From: Amycolatopsis orientalis DSM 40040 = KCTC 9412
GTDB lineage: Bacteria > Actinomycetota > Actinomycetes > Mycobacteriales > Pseudonocardiaceae
Length of the DNA stretch: 56,343 nt
NCBI RefSeq assembly: GCF_000478275.1
Contig: NZ_ASJB01000062.1
Span: 1-56,343, forward strand
Direction of reading: 5' to 3'
Shown here: positions 34,083 to 42,028 of the stretch, in pieces
Layout: every line of letters begins with the position of its first letter
How positions within the stretch are numbered: the first letter of the stretch is position 1
Position numbers and translations under genes: made by a program
The notes under the pieces: generated by a model
Told to the model about the DNA's origin: nothing
What the model saw: only the letters and a program-made list of their open reading frames with translations
Database searches by the model: none

Positions 34083-34134
34083 CTGGTCGTGAGTGTTGAG
34101 TGTCGTTAGAACGACACTCAACACTCACGACCAG
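34083..34134. repeat. Long intergenic palindrome, family P (copy 7, variant arms)
   Basis: A 52-base palindrome with two perfect 25-base arms lies between the convergent Spo0M-like and acetyltransferase genes. The inner arm reads GAGTGTTGAGTGTCGTT instead of GAGTGGTAATGACGGTT, and every change is matched on the other arm. Such covariation means that the paired structure, not the exact sequence, is kept. Confidence 0.92.
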
Positions 34135-34139
34135 CAGCG

Positions 34140-35327
34140 TCAGAACCAGTGCAGGCAGTGCGGGGGACGCTCGGCACGGAAAAGCGCGTCGGCGAGCGAG
34201 GACGCCTCCGGGTGGTGGGCACGGATGCGGCCCGCCCGCACGAGCGTGCCCGGGGCGGTGCCGCCGAGATAGATCGAGCCCAGGTCGCTCACGTCCAGGG
34301 ACAGGTCGGGTTCCCGGTCCGTCGGTACGCAGTCCGCCGCTCCGTTCCGCACGGTGAGCAGGTAGCGGCCGTGCTCGCCGAGCGCCGGGTCGTCGACGTC
34401 GAGGACGAGTTCGCCGTCGGTGGGCCAGCCGCGGGCGGTGAGCGCGCGGGGGATGTCGAGCAGCCGCACCCAGAGCCAGTCCGTGTCGCCGCCGACTTCG
34501 GCGGCGCGGAAATCCTCGAGCTGCCACCGCAGCGGATGGTCGGGCGGGCAGTGTTTGAACACGACCTCGGTGATCAGGTCGTGGCCGAGCAGGAACCCGG
34601 CCAGCGCCGTGGACACCTCGTCGTCGACGGCGATGACCTCGTCGACGGTCAAGGTGCTCGGCTCGGTGAGCGAGTAGGAGGCGTACCCGTCGGGGACGCC
34701 GTCGGCGTCGCGGTGCACGGCGATGTGCCGCTGTGCCAGGGAGATCGGTGCCTGTCCGGCGCCCGAGGCCCACCAGTGGTGCGGACGCGACAGCGCGCCG
34801 GGCCGGGTACGGCGGTACCGGTCGTAGATCGCTTCCAGGATGTCGCCGCAGTCGGCCCGGCGCAGCAGTTCGATCGAACCGGTGACCGCCGGGGTGACGG
34901 CGAAGGCGGCCTGATGGCGTCGCACCGTCAGGCGGCTGGTGTAGGTCGCCGGCCCGTAGCCGAACCGGCGGTAGATCAGGGCCTCCGACGCCAGCAGGAC
35001 GGAGAGGATCTCGCCGCGCTCGCGGAACTCGGCGAGCTGGTGCCGCATCATCGCGCTGAGCACACCTCGCCGCCGGTGCGTGGGGAGGACACCGACGGCG
35101 GTCACCCCGGCGGCCGGGACGACGACCTCACCGGGCAGGGTGAGTTCGAAGGAATACGCGGCGGCCGTGCCGACGGGCCGCCCGTCCCCGGTCACCGCGA
35201 GCAGGCCGCGGTCCATTTCGAGCGCGGACCAGGTCTGCGCCGCGGTGTCCGGGAAACGGGCGAACGCGGTGAACATGGTGTCGACGAAGACGTCGCGGTC
35301 CTCGGCGGTCGTGGAACGGATCTGCAT
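34140..35327 (-). CDS. Eis-type GNAT N-acetyltransferase
   Basis: A 395-residue acetyltransferase of the Eis family. The N-terminal GNAT domain has the acetyl-CoA motif GVLPTHRRRGVLSAMMRHQL, then LLASEALIYRRFGYGPAT. A second GNAT-like domain and a C-terminal SCP2-like domain with a terminal free carboxylate (LHWF end) complete the Eis architecture. Eis enzymes acetylate several amines of aminoglycosides and peptides such as capreomycin. I prefer the ATG at 35327 (MQIRSTTAEDRD); a GTG at 35333 is also possible. It sits 31 bases behind an ABC exporter gene on the same strand, which makes a resistance or product-modifying role plausible. Confidence 0.9.
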   Translation of the reverse strand: MQIRSTTAEDRDVFVDTMFTAFARFPDTAAQTWSALEMDRGLLAVTGDGRPVGTAAAYSFELTLPGEVVVPAAGVTAVGVLPTHRRRGVLSAMMRHQLAEFRERGEILSVLLASEALIYRRFGYGPATYTSRLTVRRHQAAFAVTPAVTGSIELLRRADCGDILEAIYDRYRRTRPGALSRPHHWWASGAGQAPISLAQRHIAVHRDADGVPDGYASYSLTEPSTLTVDEVIAVDDEVSTALAGFLLGHDLITEVVFKHCPPDHPLRWQLEDFRAAEVGGDTDWLWVRLLDIPRALTARGWPTDGELVLDVDDPALGEHGRYLLTVRNGAADCVPTDREPDLSLDVSDLGSIYLGGTAPGTLVRAGRIRAHHPEASSLADALFRAERPPHCLHWF

Positions 35328-35358
35328 CCGCACAGTGCAGGGCCGTTCCCGCGTGGCG

Positions 35359-37059
35359 TCAAGCGATTTGCAGGTCGAGGAACCCGGCGTACCGGCCGCC
35401 GAGCCGGACCAGCTCCTCGTGGGTGCCGTCCTCCACGATCCCGCCGTCGTCCAGGAAGACCACGCGGTCGGCCCGCCGCACGGTGCGCAGCCGGTGCGCC
35501 ACCATCACCACGGTCCGGCCTGCCATCAGCCGCTCGATCCCTTCGTGGACGGCGGCTTCGTTCACCGGGTCCAGCGCCGAGGTCACCTCGTCGAGCAGCA
35601 CGATGGGCGCGTCCTTCAGCAGTGCCCGCGCGATCGAGACCCGCTGGCGTTCCCCGCCGGACAGCAGCGCGCCGCCCTCGCCGACGTTCGCCGACCAGCC
35701 TCCTGGCAGTCGTTCGATCACCTCGTCCAGCCGGGCCGCCGTCGCCGCGGCCCGCACTTCCGCGTCGTCGGCGTCCGGACGGCCGAGCCGGATGTTCTCC
35801 TCGATCGTGCCGTCGAACAGGTAGACGTCCTGGAACACGATCGCGATCCGCGACATCAGGTCCTCGGTGCTGATCGCGCGGACGTCGACCCCGCCGACAC
35901 GCACCGCGCCCGCATCCACGTCGTGGAACCGCGCGAGCAGCCGCAGCATCGTGCTCTTTCCCGCCCCCGACGGGCCGACGACGGCGAGCCGCTGTCCTTC
36001 GTGGACGGACAGCGTCAGCCCGTCGAGCACCGTACGGTCGCCGTGGGCGAAGACGGTCGCGTCGAACTCCAGATCGTGCCGTTCCGGGCGGACCGGCTCC
36101 AGTGGTTCCGGCAGCGGCTCGGTCCGCAGCACCGTGTCGAGCCTCGCCAGCACCGAACGCGCGCCGCGGAGTTTGCCGCCGATGTCCGTCAGCGAGAGCA
36201 GCGGATCCGCGCAGCGGGCGGCCAGCACGAGGATCGTCAGCACCTCCACCGCCCCGATCCGCCCGCCGAGCGCGAGGAAAGCGCCCAGTACCAGCAGAAT
36301 GGTGAACATCGCCTGCACCGTGAAGGTCAGGCCGACGACGCCGGGCAGCGCCGACAACGTGGACCGGCGGTTCGCCCGCTGGAGATCGCGCAGCGAGTCG
36401 TCGAGCAGCCGGAACCGTTCCGTGGTGCGGCCGCCCGCCCGCAGCACCGGCTGGGCCTGCAGGTACTCGATGACCCGGCCGGTGGCCTCGTGGCCGCGTT
36501 CGGCGCCTTCCTCGTCGGCGGCGGCCGTCGACCGGCCCGTCCAGACCTGGATCGCCGCCACCACCGGGACGGCGATCAGCGCGGCCAGCCCCAGTCGCCA
36601 GTCGAAGAAGAGGATGACGAACACGATGGTCAGCGGGGTGGCGCAGGCGGAGATGAACGGCGCCAGCAGATGCGCGATCACGCTCATCGCCCGTAGCACC
36701 CCTGGCCCGGCCAGCGCCGACACCTCGCCGACGCGGTTCGTGCTGTACCAGCCGATCGGCAGCCGGGCCAGATGGTCGCCGAGCCGGTGGTACATCCCGC
36801 GCAGCAACGTCGTCCCGACCCGGAAACCGGAGAGATCGCTGCGATAGCGCAGGATCGCGAACACCGCGACGGCCGCCCCGAACGCGATCAGCCAGGCCCA
36901 CGCGTCGCCGGGAGTGCTCCCGAAGAGCGCCTGCAGCAAGGGGACCAGCAGGGCGTAGGACAGGCCTTCGACGATCGCGGTGGTCGTCATCAGGGCCACG
37001 GTGCGCCGCACCGGCGGGGCGTACTCGGGGCCCAGCACCCGCAGCAACATTCGGATCAT
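35359..37059 (-). CDS. ABC transporter, fused membrane and ATPase domains (second half-transporter)
   Basis: A 566-residue half-transporter: six hydrophobic segments in about the first 310 residues, then an ATPase domain. Walker A is GPSGAGKST, the Q-loop lies in IVFQDVYLFDG, the signature is LLSGGERQR, Walker B is APIVLLDEVTSALD and the switch His lies in VAHRLRTV. All catalytic residues are intact. It overlaps the upstream half-transporter by four bases (ATGA), so the two probably form a heterodimer. The pair resembles IrtAB/YbtPQ-type siderophore transporters in its opening sequence, although drug or metabolite export is equally compatible. Confidence 0.93.
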   Translation of the reverse strand: MIRMLLRVLGPEYAPPVRRTVALMTTTAIVEGLSYALLVPLLQALFGSTPGDAWAWLIAFGAAVAVFAILRYRSDLSGFRVGTTLLRGMYHRLGDHLARLPIGWYSTNRVGEVSALAGPGVLRAMSVIAHLLAPFISACATPLTIVFVILFFDWRLGLAALIAVPVVAAIQVWTGRSTAAADEEGAERGHEATGRVIEYLQAQPVLRAGGRTTERFRLLDDSLRDLQRANRRSTLSALPGVVGLTFTVQAMFTILLVLGAFLALGGRIGAVEVLTILVLAARCADPLLSLTDIGGKLRGARSVLARLDTVLRTEPLPEPLEPVRPERHDLEFDATVFAHGDRTVLDGLTLSVHEGQRLAVVGPSGAGKSTMLRLLARFHDVDAGAVRVGGVDVRAISTEDLMSRIAIVFQDVYLFDGTIEENIRLGRPDADDAEVRAAATAARLDEVIERLPGGWSANVGEGGALLSGGERQRVSIARALLKDAPIVLLDEVTSALDPVNEAAVHEGIERLMAGRTVVMVAHRLRTVRRADRVVFLDDGGIVEDGTHEELVRLGGRYAGFLDLQIA

Positions 37060-38810
37060 CGGAGTTCCCCCAGGGTTTCGGCCGGGCGGTTGGCGTTCCA
37101 GAAGGCGGCGAACTTCCCGTTCCGTGCCAGTAGTTCCGCGGGCTTGCCGCGTTCGGCGATCGTGCCGTTCTCCAGCAGGACGACGGTGTCGGCGTCGACG
37201 ACGGTTTCCAGGCGGTGGGCGATGACCAGCGTCGTCCGGTCACCTCGGGCCGCCGTCAGTGCCCGGCGCACGGCGAGTTCGGTCTGCGGATCGGCGAAAG
37301 CGGTCGCTTCGTCGAGTACCAGGACCGGTGCGTCGGCGAGCAGCGCGCGGGCGAGGGCGATCCGCTGAGCCTCCCCGCCGGACAGCCCGGTTTCCTCCTG
37401 CAGCACCGTTTCGTAGCCGCGTGGCAGTTCGAGGATCCGGTCGTGGATGTTCGCCTGCCGGGCGGCGCGGACGACGTCGTCGAGGCCCGCGTCCGGGACG
37501 GCCAGCGCGATGTTGTCCGCGACCGACGCGCGCAGCAGGCGGACGTCCTGGAAGACGAAGGAGACGGTGCGGTACAGCTCGCGGCTGCCGAGTTCGCGGA
37601 GGTCGACGCCGCCCAGCAGGACCGATCCCTTCGTGGGGTCGAAGAATCGCGGCAGCAAAGTGACCAAAGTGGACTTCCCACTGCCCGACGGCCCGACGAG
37701 GGCGGTGACCGTCCCCGGTTCGAGCACCAGGTCGATCCCGTGCAGGACTTCGTTCCCGGTCTCGTAGCCGAAGTGGACGTCGCGCAGTTCGACGCGGTGA
37801 CCTTGTGGCGCGACGGGGTTCGACGGCTCCGGCAGCGGCGGCTCGCCGAGCACCTCGCGGATCCGGCCGACCGCGCGCCGGGCGGCCTGGAGTTCGTCGA
37901 AACCGTGGCCGAGTGCCGCCACCGGCGCGGTCAGCCCGAGCCCGAGTACCAAGAAGGGCAGGAGATCGACCGGGGCGAGACCGCCGTTCGCGATCAGGAC
38001 GGTGCCGCCGATCAGGACGACCAGCAGCACGAACGGCGGCGACAACGCCAGCTGCATCCCGGCCGCCGTCCCGGCCATACCGCGTACCCACCGGGTGAAG
38101 GTGGCGACGAAGTCGTCCGCGGCGGTGCGGAACCGGCGGTGGGCGCGCCCGGCGCCACCGAACGCCTTGACCACCGCGATGCCCTGGACGAACTCGACGA
38201 CCGAACTCGAGATCCCCGCCATCCCGCGGTCGAACTCCTCCTGCTCGCGCAGCCGCGACGGCGTCATCATCAGCGGGACCAGCGCCACCGCCAGTACCAC
38301 CGGGATCAGCGTGATCAGGGTCAGCCGCCAGTCGATGGTGAGCAGGTAGACCAGCGACACCAGCGGGACGACGAACGCGGAGACGAGTTCGCCGGGGGTG
38401 TGCGCGATGAACGGGTGCACCGCGCCGACGTCCTCGCCGACGACCTTGGCCAGTTCGCCGGTGCGGCGCCGCGAGAACCAGCCCAGCGGCACGCGACCCA
38501 GGCGTTCCGCCAGCAGACGGCGGAAGGCGAGCTGGATCCGGCCGTCGAGCAGATGCCCGATCCCGGACGACGCGGCCGTGAACAGCAACCGGACGAACAA
38601 CCCGGCCGCGCCCACCAGCACGGCGGTCCAGACACGGCTCTCGTCGACCGGACCGGGCGCGAGCAGTGTCCGGCCCAGTTCGACGACCGCCAGCAGCGGC
38701 GCCAACCCCGCGATGGCGCCGATGACCTGAAGGACGACGACGGTGGCGAAACTCCCGGCGTAGGGGCGCAGGAGGCGGGCCAGGGCCGGCGTCCGCTCGG
38801 TGGTCGTCAT
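37056..38810 (-). CDS. ABC transporter, fused membrane and ATPase domains (first half-transporter)
   Basis: A 584-residue partner of the next gene. The membrane domain starts at LARLLRPYAGSFATVVVLQV; the ATPase part has GPSGSGKST, FVFQDVRLL, LSGGEAQRIALARALL, VLVLDEATAFAD and IAHRLETV. The D-loop reads ATAFAD instead of the usual ATSALD, a mild departure that is known in YbtQ/IrtB-like proteins (recollection). I place the start at 38810; a much longer open frame upstream is antisense to a hydrolase and has no family support. The ATG overlaps the hydrolase stop codon, so hydrolase and both transporter halves are translationally coupled. Confidence 0.93.
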   Translation of the reverse strand: MTTTERTPALARLLRPYAGSFATVVVLQVIGAIAGLAPLLAVVELGRTLLAPGPVDESRVWTAVLVGAAGLFVRLLFTAASSGIGHLLDGRIQLAFRRLLAERLGRVPLGWFSRRRTGELAKVVGEDVGAVHPFIAHTPGELVSAFVVPLVSLVYLLTIDWRLTLITLIPVVLAVALVPLMMTPSRLREQEEFDRGMAGISSSVVEFVQGIAVVKAFGGAGRAHRRFRTAADDFVATFTRWVRGMAGTAAGMQLALSPPFVLLVVLIGGTVLIANGGLAPVDLLPFLVLGLGLTAPVAALGHGFDELQAARRAVGRIREVLGEPPLPEPSNPVAPQGHRVELRDVHFGYETGNEVLHGIDLVLEPGTVTALVGPSGSGKSTLVTLLPRFFDPTKGSVLLGGVDLRELGSRELYRTVSFVFQDVRLLRASVADNIALAVPDAGLDDVVRAARQANIHDRILELPRGYETVLQEETGLSGGEAQRIALARALLADAPVLVLDEATAFADPQTELAVRRALTAARGDRTTLVIAHRLETVVDADTVVLLENGTIAERGKPAELLARNGKFAAFWNANRPAETLGELR

Positions 38811-39709
38811 CACTCGGCCAAGGCGCGGCGCAGGGCCTCGCCCAGTTCGGTGAGTTGACGGCGCGACACCTCGGCGGACAGGATCGCCTGTGAGCCGTGG
38901 AAAGTGCCCGCCCACTGGTGCAGCTCGACCGAAACACCCGACCGCATCAGGCGGACCGCGTAGTCGATGTCCTCGTCGCGGTTGGGGCAGAACTCCGCGG
39001 TGGCCACGTAGGCGGGCGGCAGTCCGGACAGATCGGTGGCCCGCGTCGGGGCGGCGTAAGGCGAAGAGGCGGGCTGTCCCGCCAGGTAGTGCCGCCACAT
39101 CGCGGAGACCTTCTCGCGGTTCATCCAGGGCGTGTCGGTGAAGGAACGCGCCGACCAGCTCTCCTGCCGATCGTCGAGGCCGGGCTGGTTGAGCAGCTGG
39201 AAGCGGATCGACGGGCCCTGCTCGTCGCGGGCGCGCAACGTCGTCGCCGCCGCGAGGCCGCCGCCCGCGCTGTGCCCGCCGATCGCGATCCGGTCCGGCG
39301 TGACGCCGAGTTCCGCCGCGTTCGCGGCGGCCCAGTTGAGCACGGTGTAGACGTCGTCGAGCGCGGCCGGGAACGGATTCTCGGGGGCGAGCCGGTAGTT
39401 CACCGAGATCACCACCGCGCCGGAGCCCTCGGCGAGCCGGGCCGCCCACGGGTGTTCGGTCTCCAGGTCGCCCATCACCCAGCCGCCGCCGTGCAGCCAG
39501 ACGATGGCGCCCTGCGCCTCGTGCGGGCGGTAGACGCGGATCGCGACGTCCGGGTCGCCGGGGACCGTCCGGTCCTCGACGGTCATCGCGGAGGTGTCCG
39601 GTCGCGGCACCGACGCGGCGAGCTCGGCGAAGTTCCGGCGTTCGGTGATCGGGTCGTCGAGCTTCCCCTGGGGGAACAGGGCGATGAACGCTTCCAATTC
39701 GGGATCCAT
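38810..39709 (-). CDS. Alpha/beta hydrolase of the hormone-sensitive-lipase family
   Basis: A 299-residue esterase. The oxyanion-hole motif is WLHGGGWVMGD, the nucleophile elbow is IGGHSAGGGLA, and the acid and His of the triad lie near the end (NRDEDIDYAVRL, GTFHGSQAI). HSL-type enzymes cleave short-chain esters or lactones. I choose the ATG at 39709, because GGAAGG is 9 bases before it; an ATG at 39718 would overlap that site. It is first in a coupled operon with the two ABC half-transporters, and starts 96 bases from the divergent PucR regulator. It may release or inactivate an ester-containing compound carried by the transporter. Confidence 0.92.
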   Translation of the reverse strand: MDPELEAFIALFPQGKLDDPITERRNFAELAASVPRPDTSAMTVEDRTVPGDPDVAIRVYRPHEAQGAIVWLHGGGWVMGDLETEHPWAARLAEGSGAVVISVNYRLAPENPFPAALDDVYTVLNWAAANAAELGVTPDRIAIGGHSAGGGLAAATTLRARDEQGPSIRFQLLNQPGLDDRQESWSARSFTDTPWMNREKVSAMWRHYLAGQPASSPYAAPTRATDLSGLPPAYVATAEFCPNRDEDIDYAVRLMRSGVSVELHQWAGTFHGSQAILSAEVSRRQLTELGEALRRALAE

Positions 39710-39805
39710 GCCGATCATCCTTCCGGTTCCCGGCCCGGAGGTCGGCCGCCAACCGTCGCGCGTAATCGCCACCTCGCGCGACGATCGCCGCGTACGCTCG
39801 CTTTC

Positions 39806-40840
39806 ATGGAGGCACTGGCCGCGCGGTTGTCGCATTTGGACCCCGACGTCGAAGGCATGATCCGGATCGTGATGTTCTACGACACGCTGATGCGGCGGCG
39901 GGTCGATGTCCCCGCGCTCGCGCGTGCCACGGCCGGCCTGGCGGAATGTGTCGCGGGCGTCCGGCTCCACAGCACGGGCCGCACACTCCGGGTGGGGCCG
40001 GACGGCCGGGAAGCCACCATCCCGCCCGCAGCCGAATCCACCACGGTGGCGATCACCCTCGACGACGAGGAGATCGGCACGGTGTGGCTGGAACGCGACG
40101 GGGTGCCCGGCGCCCTCGACGAAGCGGTCTTGGACCGGCTCGCGATCGCGGTGGCGACGGTCGTCGAACGCTACGGTCCGGCCCGCACCACCATGGCCGA
40201 CCCGGCGCTGGTGGAACTCGTGATCAGCTCCACCAGCGACGACGCCGCCAGGAACCGGGCCCTGCGCCTGCTGGGCTTCCCCGCCGATCTGCCGATCAGG
40301 GTGGTCGCCGTCCGGGCGGGCATCCCGCTCGACAAGATCGGCGGCCTGATCTGCCCTGGCCGCCTGGTCAAGGCCGCGCCGCTCACGGACGTCGGCATCA
40401 TCCTGGCCGCCACGGTGGACGCGGCCCGCTTCCCGGAAGGCGTCCGCGCGGGCATCGGGGCCGCGGGCTGTCCGCAGCGGTCCTGGCAGGACGCCCGGGC
40501 CGCCCTTCGCTTCACGAGCGCGCGCCAGCCGGTGATCCACTACGGCGACCTCGGCGCGCTGGCGCTGCTCGCCCGGATCCCCGAAGACGACACGCGGGCC
40601 AACGCCGACGTCGTCGCGATCGCGAGCCTGGCGGCGGATCCGGCGGATCTGGAGACCCTGGACGCCTACTGTGCGACGGGTTCCGTGCGCCAGGCCGCCG
40701 ATTCGCTGCACCTGCACCACAGCAGCGTCGCCCGGCGGCTCGCGCAGATCGGCAAGAACCTCGGCATCGACCTGAACGAGCCCGGCGGTCTGACCCGGGC
40801 CAGGCTCGGCCTCACCGCTTGGCGGCTTCTCGACGACTGA
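39806..40840 (+). CDS. PucR-family transcriptional regulator
   Basis: A 344-residue regulator with a C-terminal helix-turn-helix of the PucR/CdaR type (LETLDAYCATGSVRQAADSL, HLHHSSVARRLAQIG), the hallmark of the family. The rest is an N-terminal sensor region of about 120 residues and a GGDEF-like central fold typical of PucR proteins. I place the start at the ATG at 39806; the open frame continues far upstream but only as a shadow of the hydrolase gene. It is divergent from the hydrolase/ABC/Eis operon with only 96 bases between the starts, so it is the natural regulator of that operon. Inducer unknown. Confidence 0.88.
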   Translation: MEALAARLSHLDPDVEGMIRIVMFYDTLMRRRVDVPALARATAGLAECVAGVRLHSTGRTLRVGPDGREATIPPAAESTTVAITLDDEEIGTVWLERDGVPGALDEAVLDRLAIAVATVVERYGPARTTMADPALVELVISSTSDDAARNRALRLLGFPADLPIRVVAVRAGIPLDKIGGLICPGRLVKAAPLTDVGIILAATVDAARFPEGVRAGIGAAGCPQRSWQDARAALRFTSARQPVIHYGDLGALALLARIPEDDTRANADVVAIASLAADPADLETLDAYCATGSVRQAADSLHLHHSSVARRLAQIGKNLGIDLNEPGGLTRARLGLTAWRLLDD

Positions 40841-40851
40841 CGCCCTGCTCA

Positions 40852-40899
40852 TCTCGTGAGTGGTAATGACGGTTAGAACCGTCATTACCACTCACGAGA
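40852..40899. repeat. Long intergenic palindrome, family P (copy 8, perfect)
   Basis: A 48-base palindrome with two perfect 23-base arms around AG, starting 12 bases after the PucR stop codon. The arms contain GAGTGGTAATGACGGTT. It probably ends the regulator transcript. Confidence 0.92.
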
Positions 40900-41067
40900 G
40901 GTGGGGACTACGTAATGATCTTCGTTCGCTACTCAACGATCGCCGTCGTCCGTCACGGAAATAAATAGGTACTCACCGCGAACTTTCGTCGGTGTCCGGC
41001 TTCCCTTGGCAGCACACAGAATCAGCGCGTCGATCCCCACTGATGCGGCCGGGACCCGGCCGCGGAA

Positions 41068-41796
41068 ATGAGTCGGAACATGCGACTGCGCTCTCTTGTC
41101 CTGCTGGCGGGCACCGCCTTCATGGCGTTGCTCGGCACGACCGCCCCTGCCGCGACCGCCGCCGAACCCTCCGGCGTGCAACCGATGATCATCGGTGGCC
41201 AGTACGCGCAGAGCGCTCCCTGGGCGGCCCGGCTGTTCGTCAACGGCCAGCAGAACTGCACCGCGACGATCATCGCGCCGCAGTACATCCTCACCGCCAA
41301 GCACTGTGTCGCGAGCAGCGGCAGCTACACCTTCCGGATCGGCAGCCTCGACCAGCAGAGCGGCGGCACGATGGCCACCGCCGCGAGCATCACCCGGCAC
41401 TCGGGCGCGGATCTCGCCATCGTCCGGCTGACGAGTTCGGTCAACGCCACCTACGCGCCGCTCGGCACCACGAGCAATGTCGCGGTCGGCCAGAACGTCC
41501 AGGTCTACGGCTGGGGCGCGACGAGCCAGTGCGGTTCGGAGATCAACTGCCAGTCCCGCTACCTGAAGGTCGCCACCGTCCGGGTCAACTCGGTCAGCTG
41601 CAGTGACTACAACGGCGGCGTCGCGGTGTGCGCGAACTGGGTCGACGGCATCACCGCGGGCGGCGACTCGGGCGGCCCGATGTTCTCCGGTGGCCGTCAG
41701 GTCGGTGTCGCCTCGACCAGCGACCGGTCGAACAACACCGCGTACACCAACGTCACCCGTTACCGCAGCTGGATCCAGCAGGTAGCCGGCGTCTGA
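41068..41796 (+). CDS. Secreted trypsin-like (S1) serine protease
   Basis: A 242-residue protease precursor. A Sec signal (LVLLAGTAFMALLGTTAPAA) is followed by a short propeptide and the mature start, likely MIIGGQYAQSAPW. The catalytic triad is clear: His in LTAKHCVAS, Asp in ADLAIVRL and Ser in GGDSGGPMF. Two Cys pairs are visible (NCTATI with KHCVA, and SVSCSDY with AVCANW). The residue six positions before the nucleophile, in GITAGGDSGG, is not Asp, so specificity is probably not tryptic. Starts at 41068 and 41080 (MRLRSL) are both possible. A GCGGCCGGG-A-CCCGGCCGC hairpin (41044-41062) lies directly before the start and could affect translation. Confidence 0.93.
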   Translation: MSRNMRLRSLVLLAGTAFMALLGTTAPAATAAEPSGVQPMIIGGQYAQSAPWAARLFVNGQQNCTATIIAPQYILTAKHCVASSGSYTFRIGSLDQQSGGTMATAASITRHSGADLAIVRLTSSVNATYAPLGTTSNVAVGQNVQVYGWGATSQCGSEINCQSRYLKVATVRVNSVSCSDYNGGVAVCANWVDGITAGGDSGGPMFSGGRQVGVASTSDRSNNTAYTNVTRYRSWIQQVAGV

Positions 41797-41807
41797 CCCG
41801 CGGAGCC

Positions 41808-41850
41808 GAAGGGCGCTTTCCCCGCATGCGACGCGGGGAAAGCGCCCTTC
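41808..41850. repeat. Hairpin, family G (copy 2)
   Basis: GAAGGGCGCTTTCCCCGC and its exact complement with a 7-base loop (18-base stem) start 12 bases after the protease stop codon. A second imperfect set (CGCATGCGGGG, GAAGGAGGCCTTC) follows up to about 41895. It is the probable protease terminator, and matches the hairpins at 12216 and 55601. Confidence 0.85.
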
Positions 41851-41937
41851 ACCGCGTCGCATGCGGGGAAGGAGGCCTTCACGGACTCCTTCCGTGGGGA
41901 CCCATGTGACCGAAGCACAAGACAGAAAGGACTCATT

Positions 41938-41978
41938 TGTCAATTGACACTCAACCCGGCGGCGATTGACGCGATAAT
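41938..41978 (+). promoter_or_regulatory. Probable promoter/operator of the VMAP-MoxR-STAND operon
   Basis: An A/T-rich island in a GC-rich background, 50-90 bases before the start codon. TGTCAATTGACA (41938-41949) is a perfect 12-base palindrome that contains a TTGACA -35-like hexamer; GATAAT (41973-41978) could be a -10, although the spacing of 23 bases is long for a pair. ATTGAC recurs at 41965. The palindrome is a candidate repressor or activator site. Confidence 0.5.
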
Positions 41979-42028
41979 GTGGCGGTCGGCGCCGGCGGGT
42001 CGGCGCCGTGGACCTTGGGAGGGGGCCA

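Noticed and set aside
38813..39752. N-terminal extension of the first ABC half-transporter into the hydrolase region (898-residue frame)
   Set aside because: The extension has no membrane or ATPase pattern, overlaps the hydrolase in another frame, and the ABC family N-terminus starts at 38810.
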